Part shown: positions 45,196 through 56,919 of the stretch, piece after piece
Position numbering within the stretch: position 1 is the first letter of the stretch
How the letters are laid out: the number at the start of each line of letters is the position of its first letter
NCBI GenBank assembly: GCA_029204225.1
Contig: MU832042.1
Span: 26,233-90,232 of the forward strand
Direction: 5' to 3'
Source of the DNA: Diphasiastrum complanatum
Lineage: Eukaryota > Streptophyta > Lycopodiopsida > Lycopodiales > Lycopodiaceae
Length of the DNA: 64,000 bases
Made by a program: the position numbers and the translations under genes
The notes under the pieces: generated by a model
Told to the model about the DNA's origin: nothing
What the model saw: the letters and a program-made list of their open reading frames with translations, nothing else
The model's database searches: none

Positions 45196-45335
45196 ACAGG
45201 ACCTGTTCGACCTTCTGGGTTGAACTTTAGTCCTCTGATGTGGGTTGATTCGTTGAGGTTCTAACTCATTGTCTGAGTCAGCATAAAATGGTCTTTCCAT
45301 TTAGTAGAAGCTTGCACTTGATTCATTTTCTCCCA
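45195..45335 (-). pseudogene. short Copia scrap of the relic-1 family
   Basis: On the minus strand, DSDNELEP is followed by the linker HQRTKVQPRRSNRS. At 11388-11440 the plus strand encodes the same linker (QPRRSNRS), and the DNA of the two matches nearly base for base (CAGAGG...AAGTTCAACCCAGAAGGTC). So this is a 100-140 bp leftover of the same Copia family as the element at 9.8-12.2 kb, joined abruptly to the gypsy LTR on its left. Confidence 0.75.
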
Positions 45336-46067
45336 AATTTCTCTTTTTTTGATCCAATCTAATATTTGAAAACTATGTATTCTTCTAGGAGTGGGTCTTC
45401 TATCCTCATGGCCATCGAAAAAAGCTTTCATGCATCTAAATCTATGGTTAGGTGGAAGAAAACATCAATAATTGTAAAGTCATCATACATGGTATTATTA
45501 ACAAATATGATAGGCTCAATAAAATTTTCAACACTGTTTCATAGCAATGCATGCATGTTAACATATGACTAAACTTGATTCACTTAATAAGCTATTGGAA
45601 ATTGGAAACATAACAACAATCAATGAAAAATAACATTAGGACTAAGCACTCATACAAAACAAAAACTCGTACATCAATTATGTGCAAAAAATGAAAAAAA
45701 AGGCTTAATCGTAACACACATTTAAACCATATGAAAATCCTCTCATAAACTCAAAACATCAACAAATACATCATAATTGTAGCACCATGAATACGTTGGC
45801 TAAAAACTAGTGAGAGAAATTTATGAATAAATGCAAGCTGTAAATTACAACATTACAATGACCACTCATAATGTGAAAACAATTCTTCACCAGCTTGAAT
45901 GTCTCTAGTGGCTATAGTCATGGTGTGCCCATAAGCTCCTCTAATAGATAGCTTAAGTGGGATTTCTGGATTCACCAATGGACCTTCACAAAAATGCCAC
46001 TCAACATTCCTCAATTCTGGTTGATCCCATGAACTAGTAATATATCCAGCCACATTTCTATAATCCA

Positions 46068-46838
46068 TGACAAATTTTCCAGATTTCACACGTGTGGGGA
46101 ATGCCCACAAGTATGATGAATCTAATTAAGCCTTGTGATTAGCACAGTAACCTGATTCTAGATTGATTAACAAGATCTAGTTCAAAAGATATGGCTTAAT
46201 CACAATCTAGCATGCTAAGCATCAGAATATGATAGCAATAAATCAATAATGAGCAAAAGTACAAGATATCAGTGTATTGGCATTAGCCTCAACACGAGTT
46301 AGAGAGAGAAATATAGAGAGATAACAAGCAAAAATTGTGTGGATCCAAAATTGCATGAGATAGCTACAAAGCTTTGGTTCTTCTACACAAATTTATGGAG
46401 TTTGAGGCAGCTCGAGGTAGAACCACATCCATCCATCATTTAATGAGATCTAAAGTGAAAACTAGAGTCTATGTGACATTTGTCACTTCTCATGCATGAA
46501 ACTCTACCAACTATTTCCAAGTGTGCTAGTTCTAACTAGAAATGTACAAATCATCATGCATGTGTCCATTACACTTTGTGCATGCCTTGCATGTCACTAT
46601 GGATCACTTACAATTAATGCATGTGAATTGCCACGAGTTTCTACAAGCATAATTTTGCTAATTCTATGTCTACAAACTATATGCAAGTTGTACTCATCAT
46701 TCTAGATGTGACATATCCATGTAGCTCGAGTTCTATCTAGGCCAAACTTGGCATTTTGCATTTATGAACAACATACTTGCATGGTACAATATTTGTAGCA
46801 AGCCTAAAGTCAAGATGGATTATTTTTCCATTTCAACA
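46068..46838 (-). repeat. 3' LTR of the 46-52 kb Copia element
   Basis: Begins TGACAAATTTTCCAG and ends CCATTTCAACA on the plus strand. It is a direct repeat of 51400-52166. The main difference is GTGAATTGCC where the other copy lacks four bases. Confidence 0.95.
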
Positions 46839-46855
46839 GTCCTCCTAAAAACAAT

Positions 46856-49460
46856 CTATATGGACTTGAACATTGATCTTGGTATTACTCCAAGATTGGC
46901 TCTATGCTTGATGAAGGAACTTTTGCTCAAAGGTTTGGTGAGCATATCAGCAATACAAGATGATGTGTCGATGTGCTCCAAGTAAATTTCCCCTCCAATG
47001 AGCTTCTCTCTCATGAAGTGATGTGCAACTTCTATATGCTTGCTCCTTGCATGGAATATCGGGTTGTTGGCAAGGGCTTGGGCCGAAATGTTGTCAAACA
47101 TGATCATAGGTAGATCCTCTTCCATGATTATCTTTAGCTCCACTAGCAGCCTCTTGATCCAAAGCACTTCCTTTGTTGTTGTAGTGAGCGCCTTGTACTC
47201 AGTTTCACATGATGAGAGTGATACAGTATCTTGCTTTTTGGAAAGCCAAGATATCAACTTTCCTCCAAGATATATGACATAAGCACTTGTAGATTTTCGA
47301 TCTGCTCTATCACTTGCAAAATCCGAGTCAGAATAACCAACAATAGAAAGATCTTCACTTTTATACAATAAACCATAATCAAAAGTTGAAGATATATATA
47401 TAAGTACTCTCTTGGCCATTTTCCAATGATAACTAGTAGGATTTTGCATAGCCTGGCTCAACTTATGAACACTAAAGCTTATGTCAGGTCTAGTTATTGT
47501 GAGCCAAATTAAGGAGCCTATAAGACGCCTAAAAAGTGTGATGTCCACGAAGGATCTTTCATCACCTTTGTTAGGGTCTTTTACATTTTTCTCCATAGGA
47601 GTTTCTATACTCTTACCATCTAACATATTGAGCTTTTTTAACATTGAAATAGCATACTTGGATTGACATACAAAAGCTTTATCTTTAAGAAAGTCAATCT
47701 CTAATCCTAGAATGTAGTGAATTTTTCCAAGATCTTGCATCTTGAGTTCTTTTCCAAGTGCAATCTTGGTTTCCTCAACTAACTTGATACAACTTCCTAT
47801 TAGAATGATATCATCAACATAAATAAGAAGGATGACAATATCTTTATCAGAAAATTTGACATATAAGGAAGGATCATAGTTACTAAGATTAAATCCTAGT
47901 GACTCAAGAAAGGTGTTAAGTCGAGAATACCATGACCTTGGAGCTTGCTTTACTCCATATAAACTTTTGAAGAGCAAGCAAACTTTGTCTTTGTCATTGA
48001 TGAACCCAATAGGCTCATCCATATAAATCTCTTCTTCTAGATATCCATTTAGAAATGCATTAGAGACATCTAGTTGAAGAACTTGCCAATTGAAAAAACA
48101 AGCAACAGAAATTATGATTGTACTGATACCATCTTTGCAACTGGAGCAAAAGTCTCCTATAATCAAGTCCATAAACTTGAGCAAAACCTTTAGCACAAAG
48201 TCTAGCCTTGTACTTGTTGATTGTGCCATCTTGATTATACTTGACTCGAAAAACCCACTTGCAACCAATGGCGTGCTTGTTGGATGGAAGATCCACAAGC
48301 TCCCATGTCTTATTGGCCATAAAAGCATCATATTCCTCCTTCATGGCAAGGTACCATTCCTTCAAGTTGAGTGCATCATATACATCCTTTGGCTCCTCAT
48401 GAGAAATAAAATAAGCACAATTAGTGGAGTTGATTTCCACTTGCTTGCCTCTATCTTCATAGGTAAGCCTCCTAGGCTCGGATCTTTCTCTTTGAGATCT
48501 CCTTGGTGAAAAGATTTGAGGTGACTCCTCCTCAATTCTCGGCCCCATCTCTCCATGATAGTCTTCAAGGGTGATGATTGGAGTATCTTTGTGAGAATTT
48601 TTGAACTCGCCCTCCTCAAGAATGTATTTTTGATCCTCATGGAATATAACATCCCTACTCTCAATTGTAGTTGAGGTAGAGGGAACATAGATTCTGTAAG
48701 CTTTCTTGTTGGATGCATATCCAACCATGATCCCTTTAATCGAGTTAGGATCATCTCTTTTCCCTGTTTCCAAGGGCACATGAACAAAGCAAGCACAACC
48801 AAAAATTCTAAGGTGATCTACCTTAGGTTTCTTCTTAAACAAGACTTCAAAAGGTGATTTTCCAACAAGTGCATTGTGAGGTAATCTATTGCACAAATAG
48901 TTTGCACAATTTATAGCTTCACCCCAATATTCAATAGGCAAAGAACCTTCAACTCGAATTGCTTTAGCATATTCACATAAAGATCTGTTTTTCCTCTCAG
49001 CAACTCCATTTTGAGATGGAGAATAAGCACATGAAAGCTCTCTCTTTATTCCTTCACCTTCATAGTATTCATGAAACTTGTTGGAGACGTATTCACCTCC
49101 TCCATCACATCTTAAAACTTTAACTTTGAATGAAAACTGTTTCTCAACATAAGCTTTGAAGATTAGGAAGTGATTAAAAACCATAGCCTTTAAAGAAAGT
49201 AGATACAACCAAGTATATCTAGTAAAGTCATCAATAAAGGTGACAAAACATGTTGCACCACCAATACTTTTAGAAGAGGAAAAATGTACATCTGAGTGTA
49301 TAAGCTCTAAAGGATGAGTAGTCTTTATAAAAGACTTCTGATATGGCTTTATGTGTGATTTTGCAATGGTAAAGTTAGGATGCCCTAATCTTCTATGCCA
49401 CAACTCCTCCTTAGATAACAAAGCAACTTCACAAAGATTTTCATTCTCATAAGAATTCAA
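46856..49460 (-). pseudogene. Copia pol: integrase, RT and RNase H
   Basis: From 49460 downward: pre-integrase ELWHRRLGHPNF; integrase core HSDVHFSS, TFIDDFTRYTWLY, YSPSQNGVAERKNRSLCEY; then the C-terminal region FGCACFVHVP. RT begins in the same frame (KWVFRVKYNQDG), but a shift near 48150 moves it into the second frame (46856-48331). There QLDVSNAFLNG, SLYGVKQAPRSW and YVDDIILIG (catalytic pair intact) are followed by RNase H YSDSDFASD, SSCETEYKAL and FDN, and the terminal HARSKHIEVAHHF. The frame ends 18 bp before the 3' LTR. Apart from the shift the enzyme motifs look well kept. Confidence 0.93.
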
Positions 49461-49503
49461 CTTGAAAATTCCACCACATCTAGATCCATCAGCTAGGATC
49501 TCA

Positions 49504-50637
49504 TCATTTTTTTTTGATAAAGCAAGTATTGGAGTTGAACTTTACATCACAACCATTATCAAGCAACTTTTCCACACTAATCAAGTTCTTTGTAAGTTTT
49601 GGAATGAAAAGAACATTAGAAAGTGCAAGAACTTTTGAAGAAGCAAGTTTCAATGGAATGTTGCCAATTCCTTCTATAGAGCACTCATGATCATTAGCAG
49701 TGTAAATAGATCTCTTAAGTCCTTTGTAAGGTGCAATTGAGTCAAATGACTCCTTTGAATAGCACATATGTGAAGAAGCTCCACTATCTATGTACCAAGC
49801 TCCATCTTTCTTGAAAGGTGATGAAGAAAAACTGGACACCATAAGTGATCCTTCTCCATCACTTGCAACAGAATCTTCTTCAATTTCTTTGGAGAGATTA
49901 GCTTGCTTGAGTTGGTTTTTCTTCTTAAAGCAATTAGAGGCATAGTGCCCCTTCTTGCCACAGAAGAAACACTTCTCTTTCTTCTTCTTGGTCTTTGAAA
50001 TAGAAGGATGAGATAAATCATCCTCTCCACCATGCTCGAGTTTGTTCATCCTGGAAAGTCTATAGCTTTGCCTAGATTCTTCAGAAATAAGAATTCCTTG
50101 GAGAGTTTCTAGATTAGGCAACTCCTCCTTAATGGAAAAAGACTGAACAAGATTATCATAGTCATTTCTTAGGCCATTTAAAATGACTTGAACTAGCTCA
50201 TCTTAATTAATGGTAACACCAACACAGGAAAGCTCTCTATGTAAATCTTTAACTCTCAGAACATATTTTGATGCACTCTCTTCACTTCTTTGGAAACTTT
50301 GAAAAATCTGATTTTTAAGAGTGAGTATTCTAGAAGTATTCTTTGCTTCATAGATGGACTTAAGTGCATCCCAAGCTTCTTTTGTTGTAGTGCAAGATCC
50401 TATCTCTCTCAGAATTTCATTAGATACATTCATCTTAATGAAATGTATAGCCATTCTAGCTCTCTTCCTATACTTAGGAATTTCAGCCTGTGCTTGAGGC
50501 TCCTCCTCAACACCAAGCACAATGTCCATAACATCCTGGAGTATCAAAATAGACTCCATTCTGAACTTCCAAATTGAGTAATTAGAAGTGTTTAGTCTTT
50601 CATTAGCTTCTAGAAGATATCCTCCCAGAGGTGACAT
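49504..50637 (-). pseudogene. Copia gag with zinc knuckle and protease
   Basis: Minus-strand gag starts at 50637 (LNTSNYSIWKFRMESIL, UBN2-type) and is interrupted by a TAA at 50203 before continuing to an ATG-led frame at 50121. This contains the CCHC knuckle CFFCGKKGHYASNC and the aspartic protease motif WYIDSGASSHM. The frame stops at about 49504 after an A-run, just before the integrase part. Gag forms the particle and protease cleaves the polyprotein in active elements. Confidence 0.93.
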
Positions 50638-51399
50638 TTTGATGAAGACTTCTTAATTATTGGACTGCAATATGTTTGAGCTTGTTCCAATCAGACTTAA
50701 AGTTACTGCTCTCTTTCACTATAGGTATTTTCAAGGATGTACTACCTTCCTATGTGAAACACTTGCAACTATATTTGAGATGGATCTCAAATATTCCACA
50801 AGACAAGTTATCTAGATCAGACACACAAAGTGGATTGAGACACTTTGGCTAGTTTGAATCCTAATTTTGGCACGTGTGAAATGTATCAAAAGAAAAGACT
50901 ATTGACACTTTGAAGGCTCAAAGGGTGTTCAATTACTTCAAACTTAGTCTTGATCTTCAGTTTCTTGTGTAGGATGCTCAAAACAATGGATTCAGAACAA
51001 AGGAATCAAATCAAAATGCTGTCACTCGGATTTTGGACCTATCCATATCCTCTTTAAAAGCTTATAACTCTTGATAGACACATCAGATTGATTTGATTTC
51101 AATTTCTATGGAAAGTACAGATCATAAGCTTTCCATCACGCTATAACATCACTATCTTTGGATATACAAGCAAGGAATTAGAAGGGACTGAAAATCTTTG
51201 ATTTTCACATGTGCAGAATTCCAGAATTTCGTAATGCCACTATTTAGGTCTGAAAATTCAGTTCCAATCTGATTTGATCCAAATACACTCCAGAGAAAGA
51301 TGAGGAAAAGTGCAAAACTGCTTTTTGCTTGAATTAGCTCTCATTCTCTTGTACAATCAGAGATGTTAGCATGCAAAGCTCAATTTGGCTCTGATACCA

Positions 51400-52166
51400 T
51401 GACAAAATTTCCAGATTTCACACATGTGGGGAATGCCCACAAGTATGATGGATCTAATTAAGCTTTGTGATTAGCACAGTAACCTGATTCTAGATTGATT
51501 AACAAGATCTAGTTCAAAAGATATGGCTTAATCACAATCTAGCATGCTAAGCATCAGAATATGATAGCAATAAATCAATAATGAGCAAAAGTACAAGATA
51601 TCAGTGTATTAGCATTAGCCTCAACACGAGTTAGAGAGAGATAGATAGAGAGATAACAAGCAAAAATTATGTGGATCCAAAATGGTATGAGATAGCTACA
51701 AAGCTTTGGTTCTTCTACACAAATTTATGGAGTTTGAGGTAGCTCGAGGTAGAACCACATCCATCCATCATTTAATGAGATCTAAAGTGAAAACTAGAGT
51801 CTATGTGACATTTGTCACTTCTCATGCATGAAACTCTACCAACTTTTTCCAAGTGTGCTAGTTCTAACTAGAAATGTACAAATCATCATGGATGTGTCCA
51901 TTACACTTTGTGCATGCCTTGCATGTCACTATGGATCACTTACAATTAATGCATGTTGCCACGAGTTTCTACAAGAATAATTTTGCTAATTCTATGTCTA
52001 CAAACTATATGCAAGTTGTACTCATCATTCTAGATGTGACATATCCATGTAGCTCGAGTTCTATCTAGGCCAAACTTGGCATTTTGCATTTATGAACAAC
52101 ATACTTGCATGGTACAATATTTGTAGCAAGCTTAAAGTCAAGATGGATTATTTTTCCATTTCAACA
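51400..52166 (-). repeat. 5' LTR of the 46-52 kb Copia element
   Basis: The plus strand begins TGACAAAATTTCCAG and ends CCATTTCAACA, and adjoins the primer-binding site at 51388-51399. A TATA box or polyadenylation site cannot be assigned with confidence by eye. Confidence 0.95.
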
Positions 52167-53199
52167 GTCCACATCTCACACAATCCTGTGCATGTTTTGA
52201 GTGCTTTTGAGACGAGTGTCGTCAATTAAAGCATATAATTGCAATCTAGGATAATACACTAACAATTTTTTCCAAGTATGATACTTGTATCTAATTCCTC
52301 CGTAAGGCATCAGCTCCTCTCCTTTTTTAAGATCTTCTTTCAAGAATAAACCAAATCCAGCCATTGCCAAGCCAAATATTTTCACTTCATAATTTTTTCC
52401 CTAATATTCGAATGTAGTAAATTTAGGAATATTAGAAGGATGTTTTCATAATCCATGCTTCGCTGAATTAAAGTTGGTGACAAGATTTCTAGAAATTTCC
52501 AGAGGTGGTGGTATGGTCGTTAGAAATCTCATGGATTCATGAGCAACATCTTCCCACATCATCAATATAGAATCTACCATGTTTTCGACTTCATTCCATG
52601 ATTTCTGTCAAAAAACTAAGATTTTTGTCAATAGATTCATGACAATTTTTTGCATATATGTCATGTCAATTATTATTGGATGTGCAAGCTTTTACTAACA
52701 CTACATCTCAACATCTATGTTTCAAAAGATAATTAGATAGCTAAATCTAGAATATTTCATTCACGATTTTTCAAAAACAATTGGTATACCTGTACGGATT
52801 TTAGTGCTTCTTCAGTACAACACATATCTACCCAAGAGTATCTGACTAAGTGCTCCTCAACTTCTTTAAATGTTTTCAATTTTCCACGACCCCTACACTT
52901 TTTGCAGGGACATGGTGCAACATCCATTTTTCGCTCTTTTGCTTCATCCATGAGTTTGTTAAGGAGGTCCTGCACTTTATCTTCATCTTTATCTGAATTC
53001 AAAGGTATGTGCATGCACTTTGTTAAAATTTTTGAAACTATTCTTGTACTAGATGAATCAAAGCATTAAAACACATAGCTTTGTGCATGAAGTGTGTATA
53101 CATACTTGACAGGCGATGGGTTGTTTTGATGCCGATGGTTGACTAGCATCACGAGCATTCATCATGGTTTTGCTAGATTCCATTATGCACAAAATGTAG

Positions 53200-54660
53200 T
53201 CTTTTATCCAAGATATATGTCTTATCCTACAAACTATTTGACAATCATACATATAATTTAATATTGAATGATGAAGATGCAAGGTTTTAAAAAAAAAAAA
53301 TGTTGCACACTTAAGCTCAAAAGAAAATTCAAAAGACATGATGGTGATTATGGAAAAAAATGCCACACAAGATGTGTACATCAGGCAAGCATTCATTAAA
53401 ATGATTTGATGTAGCCATTACAAAAATTTAGTATAAAAGATTACAAAGCACCATCTAGAATGAATTTTAATCCATCAAGTTTTCAAAAGAAGCAGTGTAG
53501 CCCTTTGCATAGTTGACTAGGAGTTCTTGCAAGTTAAGGCTGTGATTCTCATAAGACTTACCTTTCCAAGTGACAAGCCTAGTACAATTCAGAGACTCTG
53601 CCTTATGCTACTAATTACTAGAAGACATTTCAACGTGACATAAAATGTGATGTAATTGATCCTAAACGGCTTACAAAATGGAGAGACTTAATCTTTGGCA
53701 GGTTTGTAAGCTCTCTTACCTATTTTATGATCTTCAAACAAACGATATTATTTTATGTTTTGATCCTAAACCAATAATTCCTCCCAAATATGCTTATATG
53801 TCCTTTATGTCCACCACATTTTATATGACCTAAATGATGGTTGACCTCTACCTAATAACATAATGAGTTCACTATGTAAATTTGAAATCCCAATTGAAAG
53901 AGGAGCAAGCAAGAGTTCCATTTGAAGCATCACACAATATAGATTTTAGGTTGGCTTGGATTAAAAATGTCACATCACTCAAAGGTTTACTCAAACTACT
54001 CTTATTTTTCTAGGTAGTAGAACTTTTGTGGATGCTAAATCACTCGGTCAAACATACAGCCTACAACATGGTTTGTGTTAGTAATGACATGTAGTCATGC
54101 TACTAGCACATAACATACCTTTTATTGTTTTAAGTACTCCTATAATAGTAATTTACTAGTTTATCTAAAAGCTATCAATTTTTATGTATTTATTCTCCTA
54201 ACACTAGTTACGGGGACCTCCCGATAATTACGAGCTTAGATGTTGACATTCTACCTTAGTTTATCATGTACTTGTTGATATCAATTTTTAGGACATAACA
54301 TAGTTTACATTTTACGTTGCAAAAATAAGCACCTTCAATCTAAAACTACATTATTCTATAAATGTGCAAACAATCAAAATAGATATATTCTTGAATGATA
54401 GATGTTGATGTTTCTTAGTCCTTCTCATATATGACACTTCTTAAGTATGATTGTTTGTAGTGATATATACCTTTAAGATAGAAACTCTGTTACTAGTAGA
54501 AAATTACACAATGTTGGAAACTTATGATTTCAAAGCACCCATAAATCCTCAGGTCAGTGTTGCAATGTGGGAAATTGAGTGTGCTCACATGATTGCATGC
54601 TGTTGCTTACAGGCACATTCAAAGCGCAGCCAATTTTCACAATATCTTTATCGATATATT
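53200..54660. other. intergenic DNA, 5' side of the second SET gene
   Basis: No gene is supported. The region directly above 53183 should contain the SET gene promoter; an A-rich run lies at 53289-53300. The minus frame 53058-53396 is the first SET exon read through into this upstream DNA. Confidence 0.5.
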
Positions 54661-54662
54661 GC

Positions 54663-54663
<1 letters not shown>

Positions 54664-54738
<75 letters not shown>
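54664..54738. repeat. (GA)n microsatellite
   Basis: About 37 uninterrupted GA units. The Arg-Glu and Ser-Leu frames across it on both strands are artefacts. Confidence 0.98.
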
Positions 54739-54742
<4 letters not shown>

Positions 54743-54991
54743 AAGGGAAGGCAATTGCGACTACACTCTGGAGTCATGAAGCTTTACGTCATGGAGCGGA
54801 CATGGAGCTCCGCTCGGGAGTCATGAAGTAAAGATGTTAAAAGAAGGCGGCCCCCATAATTCTAGAAGGTCAAAAAAATTTTCTAATGCTTTATGCCGGG
54901 GAAGTCCTTCGTCCTTGGGCCTTCCCTGATTTAAGGTCTTGGGCAATTAGGGAAGGCCCTCTAACCTGGCCTTCTCCTACGAAATCTTACA

Positions 54992-55017
54992 CCCCCCCCC
55001 CCCCCCCCCCCCCCCCC
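54992..55017. repeat. run of 26 C
   Basis: An uninterrupted C26 homopolymer is followed by GGGG. It can form a G-quadruplex or i-motif, and its length is likely to be uncertain in the assembly. Confidence 0.97.
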
Positions 55018-55270
55018 GGGGATTGTCATGCCTGGCTGCCAGATGCCTTTGGCCCTCGGGTTCATGGCTGTCTGTCATACCTTGCATTTCTACAGTGCTA
55101 CTTCGGCTCTTTCTGGCTACTTGCTGCTGTTCCATGGCTCTGCTCTGAATGCTACTCGATTCTCCATTGCTCCGATTGCTACTCGACTGATACTCCATTG
55201 CATGCGGTCATACTCCATGCACTAAGCACATGGGACGATACTGTCTGAAACGTTTTTTTCTTGAAGACGA

Positions 55271-55520
55271 TTGATCGCTAATCTGAGCTTTCTCAATGTT
55301 AGTTTCAACGACCTTTCCGGAGAAATCTCTCTCACTATCTTCACCAACTCCACCATTGGATATCTAGTGCTGAATCACAATGGATTTAATGGGAGCATAC
55401 CAGCAGGTATTGGCAAACTTACCAAAAAAAAAACTGTTGGGACTGGCTCTAAACGAGAATGAGTTCACAGGCAATGTGCCTGAAGAAATTGGAAACATGA
55501 CAAGTTTGTTGTATGCTTAA
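55271..55520 (+). pseudogene. leucine-rich-repeat fragment (receptor-kinase type)
   Basis: Two to three plant-type LRR units are visible: NLSFLNVSFNDLSGEI, then YLVLNHNGFNGSIPAGIGKL, then, after a shift at a run of nine A near 55425, LALNENEFTGNVPEEIG and NMTSLLYA. This fits the LxxLxLxxNxFxGxIPxxIG consensus of extracellular LRR receptor kinases. No signal peptide, membrane segment or kinase domain lies nearby, and a stop ends it at about 55520. It is an isolated dead fragment. Confidence 0.8.
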
Positions 55521-55529
55521 CAAATGAGG

Positions 55530-56060
55530 AACATACATGCTAACTGTTTTTGTTGTTTTGAAAGTGTGTGGCAGTATAGGAGCTCAAGAAAGAAACGTTG
55601 CTGACAAATAGGAGGACAACTGCTCAGGAAAACAATGTTGCTGACCAATAGCAGCAAATCAAACAATGTCCAGTGTGACACAAGCTGCAGACAAAGTATG
55701 TAGATGCTTCTATCAACCCAGATTAGTTCTACACTTACACATGACAGCACATCAAATGTTCACTAGTTTTATTCTTTTGAGCTAAACTAGAATGGTAGCA
55801 CAACATATTGACATATTGACAATTGTTGAGAAGATAAAGTCCAGGTATTTTCATTCACTCACCTCAGTTTTTTCAAACTGATGTGGAGCTTGGAACCTGA
55901 TGTGATTTTGTAGGAGGTCAAGCCTGTTGCTGTTTGAGACACTATGCTGGAGTTTTCACTACAACACAAAGTAAGAAACTGCCTAAACATATGCAACAAG
56001 CATTTGACTTCTCATTTAATGGATACCTAGCCTGAAATTGGAAGAGAAAAACGAAAGGTG
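55530..56060. other. intergenic DNA between LRR fragment and minisatellite
   Basis: No gene is supported. The minus frame 55517-55750 has no known motif. ATTGACATATTGACAATTG near 55808 is a short direct repeat. Confidence 0.5.
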
Positions 56061-56370
56061 TCATTTTTTCAGTAATATTCAACATGAAAGTTAGCATTTG
56101 TTATATCATTAAATTTAAAAAGATGTATCATTTGTCAATAACATTCAGATGGAAAGATGACATTGGTCTGTAACATTCAATGGTAGACCATTTGTTAGTA
56201 CCATTGAAGTTGAAAAGCCATATTTTCTCATTAACTTTCAAGTTGAAAGGTAGCATTTGTCATTAACATTCAGTGTGGTATTGTTTCTCACATTTGTCAT
56301 TAAGATTGAAGTTGAAAAGTACCATTTGTTAGTATCATTTATTACTAACGCTAGACATGAAATGTAAGTT
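56060..56370. repeat. degenerate minisatellite, about 45-50 bp units
   Basis: Six or so diverged units combine CATTCAAGTTGAAAGGTA-like and CATTTGTCATTAACATTCA-like halves. Examples stand at about 56140, 56200, 56250 and 56305. It is non-coding. Unit order is irregular, so it is old. Confidence 0.75.
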
Positions 56371-56815
56371 GATACTTTGCCTTTCAAATGAAATGTGTAA
56401 TTATTTTGGACCTTTTGAACACTTTTTTGACTAAGGAGTTGTAGATTTCAAGATTCCCTTGTGAATTTCCTTGTAGCTTGAAGTTTTGAAGATTCCCTTG
56501 TAGATTTTTCATATTACACTCCATTCCTTTGAGAAGTACATAACGAACTAGCATATGAAGAATTTGACATGCACCCCTCTCCATTTCAGCCTGATGGGTT
56601 GTTTTTTCTTTTAGCTTTCAAATGACATGCATATTTCAAACGTACCTTTCTAATTAAAAATGTATGAACATTCCAACCACTTATACATACAATTTGTGGT
56701 ATTTAATAAAAAAAAATACAAAATTTTAAACTAGCATGGCATTTGACTTTCTAAAGTTATCTTCATATTTGCGAAGAAAGAAAAGTTAAAAGGATTGCCT
56801 AGATCAAATCTCATG

Positions 56816-56900
56816 CTTCTTGGTTTCCAAGGGGAGGCTCGAACCTGAGACCAAAGAAACTTTGGATGTCAAGCTAACCAACTAAGACAACCCCGTTGGG
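56816..56900 (-). mobile_element. tRNA-derived SINE, copy 2, with 16-bp TSD
   Basis: This copy matches the one at 12513-12598 except for two substitutions near its 5' end (in the A-box region). It lies in the same minus orientation and is flanked by an exact 16-bp duplication TAGATCAAATCTCATG (56800-56815 and 56901-56916). The independent target duplications show two separate retropositions. The body is again only about 85 bp, ending ..CCAAGAAG. Confidence 0.9.
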
Positions 56901-56919
56901 TAGATCAAATCTCATGACG

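Larger units (their letters stand above)
46068..52166 (-). mobile_element. full-length Copia element inserted in the SET gene, 6.1 kb
   Basis: Structure on the minus strand: 5' LTR 52166-51400, PBS (complement of 51388-51399, TGGTATCAGAGC), gag, protease, integrase, RT, RNase H, 3' LTR 46838-46068. The LTRs are 767 and 771 bp, begin TGTTGAAATGG, end TTTGTCA, and differ by about 15 substitutions and a 4-bp indel, so about 98% alike by eye. Flanks are GTCCA and ATCCA, a 5-bp TSD with one change. The insertion is therefore fairly young, younger than most of the window. Gag and pol carry a few stops and shifts, so it is probably no longer autonomous. Confidence 0.95.
45853..53183 (-). pseudogene. 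second SET-domain gene, split by a Copia insertion
   Basis: Minus-strand exons are 53183-53106 (MESSKTMMNARDASQ..), 53017-52790, and 52604-52167 continuing at 46067-45853; the splice sites keep phase. Exon 2 holds PCPCKKCRGRGKLKTF, then EEHLVRYSWV, again the Cys/His pattern of transposase-associated domains. Exon 3 has EVENMVDSILMMWEDVAHES, then the SET part: GFGLFLKEDLKKGEEL, MPYGG, YALIDD. Beyond the Copia element come NVAGYITSSW, NVEW and AGEELFSHYEW. Removing the element and one TSD copy restores the frame across the junction. Stops at about 52456 (TGA), 52405 (TAG) and 52184 (TGA) in exon 3 show it was also decaying. Overall this is a paralogue of the SET gene at 36-37 kb, without an attached TNP2. 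The intact form would be a protein-lysine methyltransferase-like protein. Confidence 0.78.

Noticed and set aside
45185-45215. TGGTATCACAGG as a plus-strand Copia primer-binding site
   Set aside because: What follows is the minus-strand integrase-RT linker of another Copia copy, not a leader and gag. The match to the PBS is also incomplete.
54451-54831. ORFs across the GA repeat
   Set aside because: Frames are kept open by the dinucleotide repeat only.
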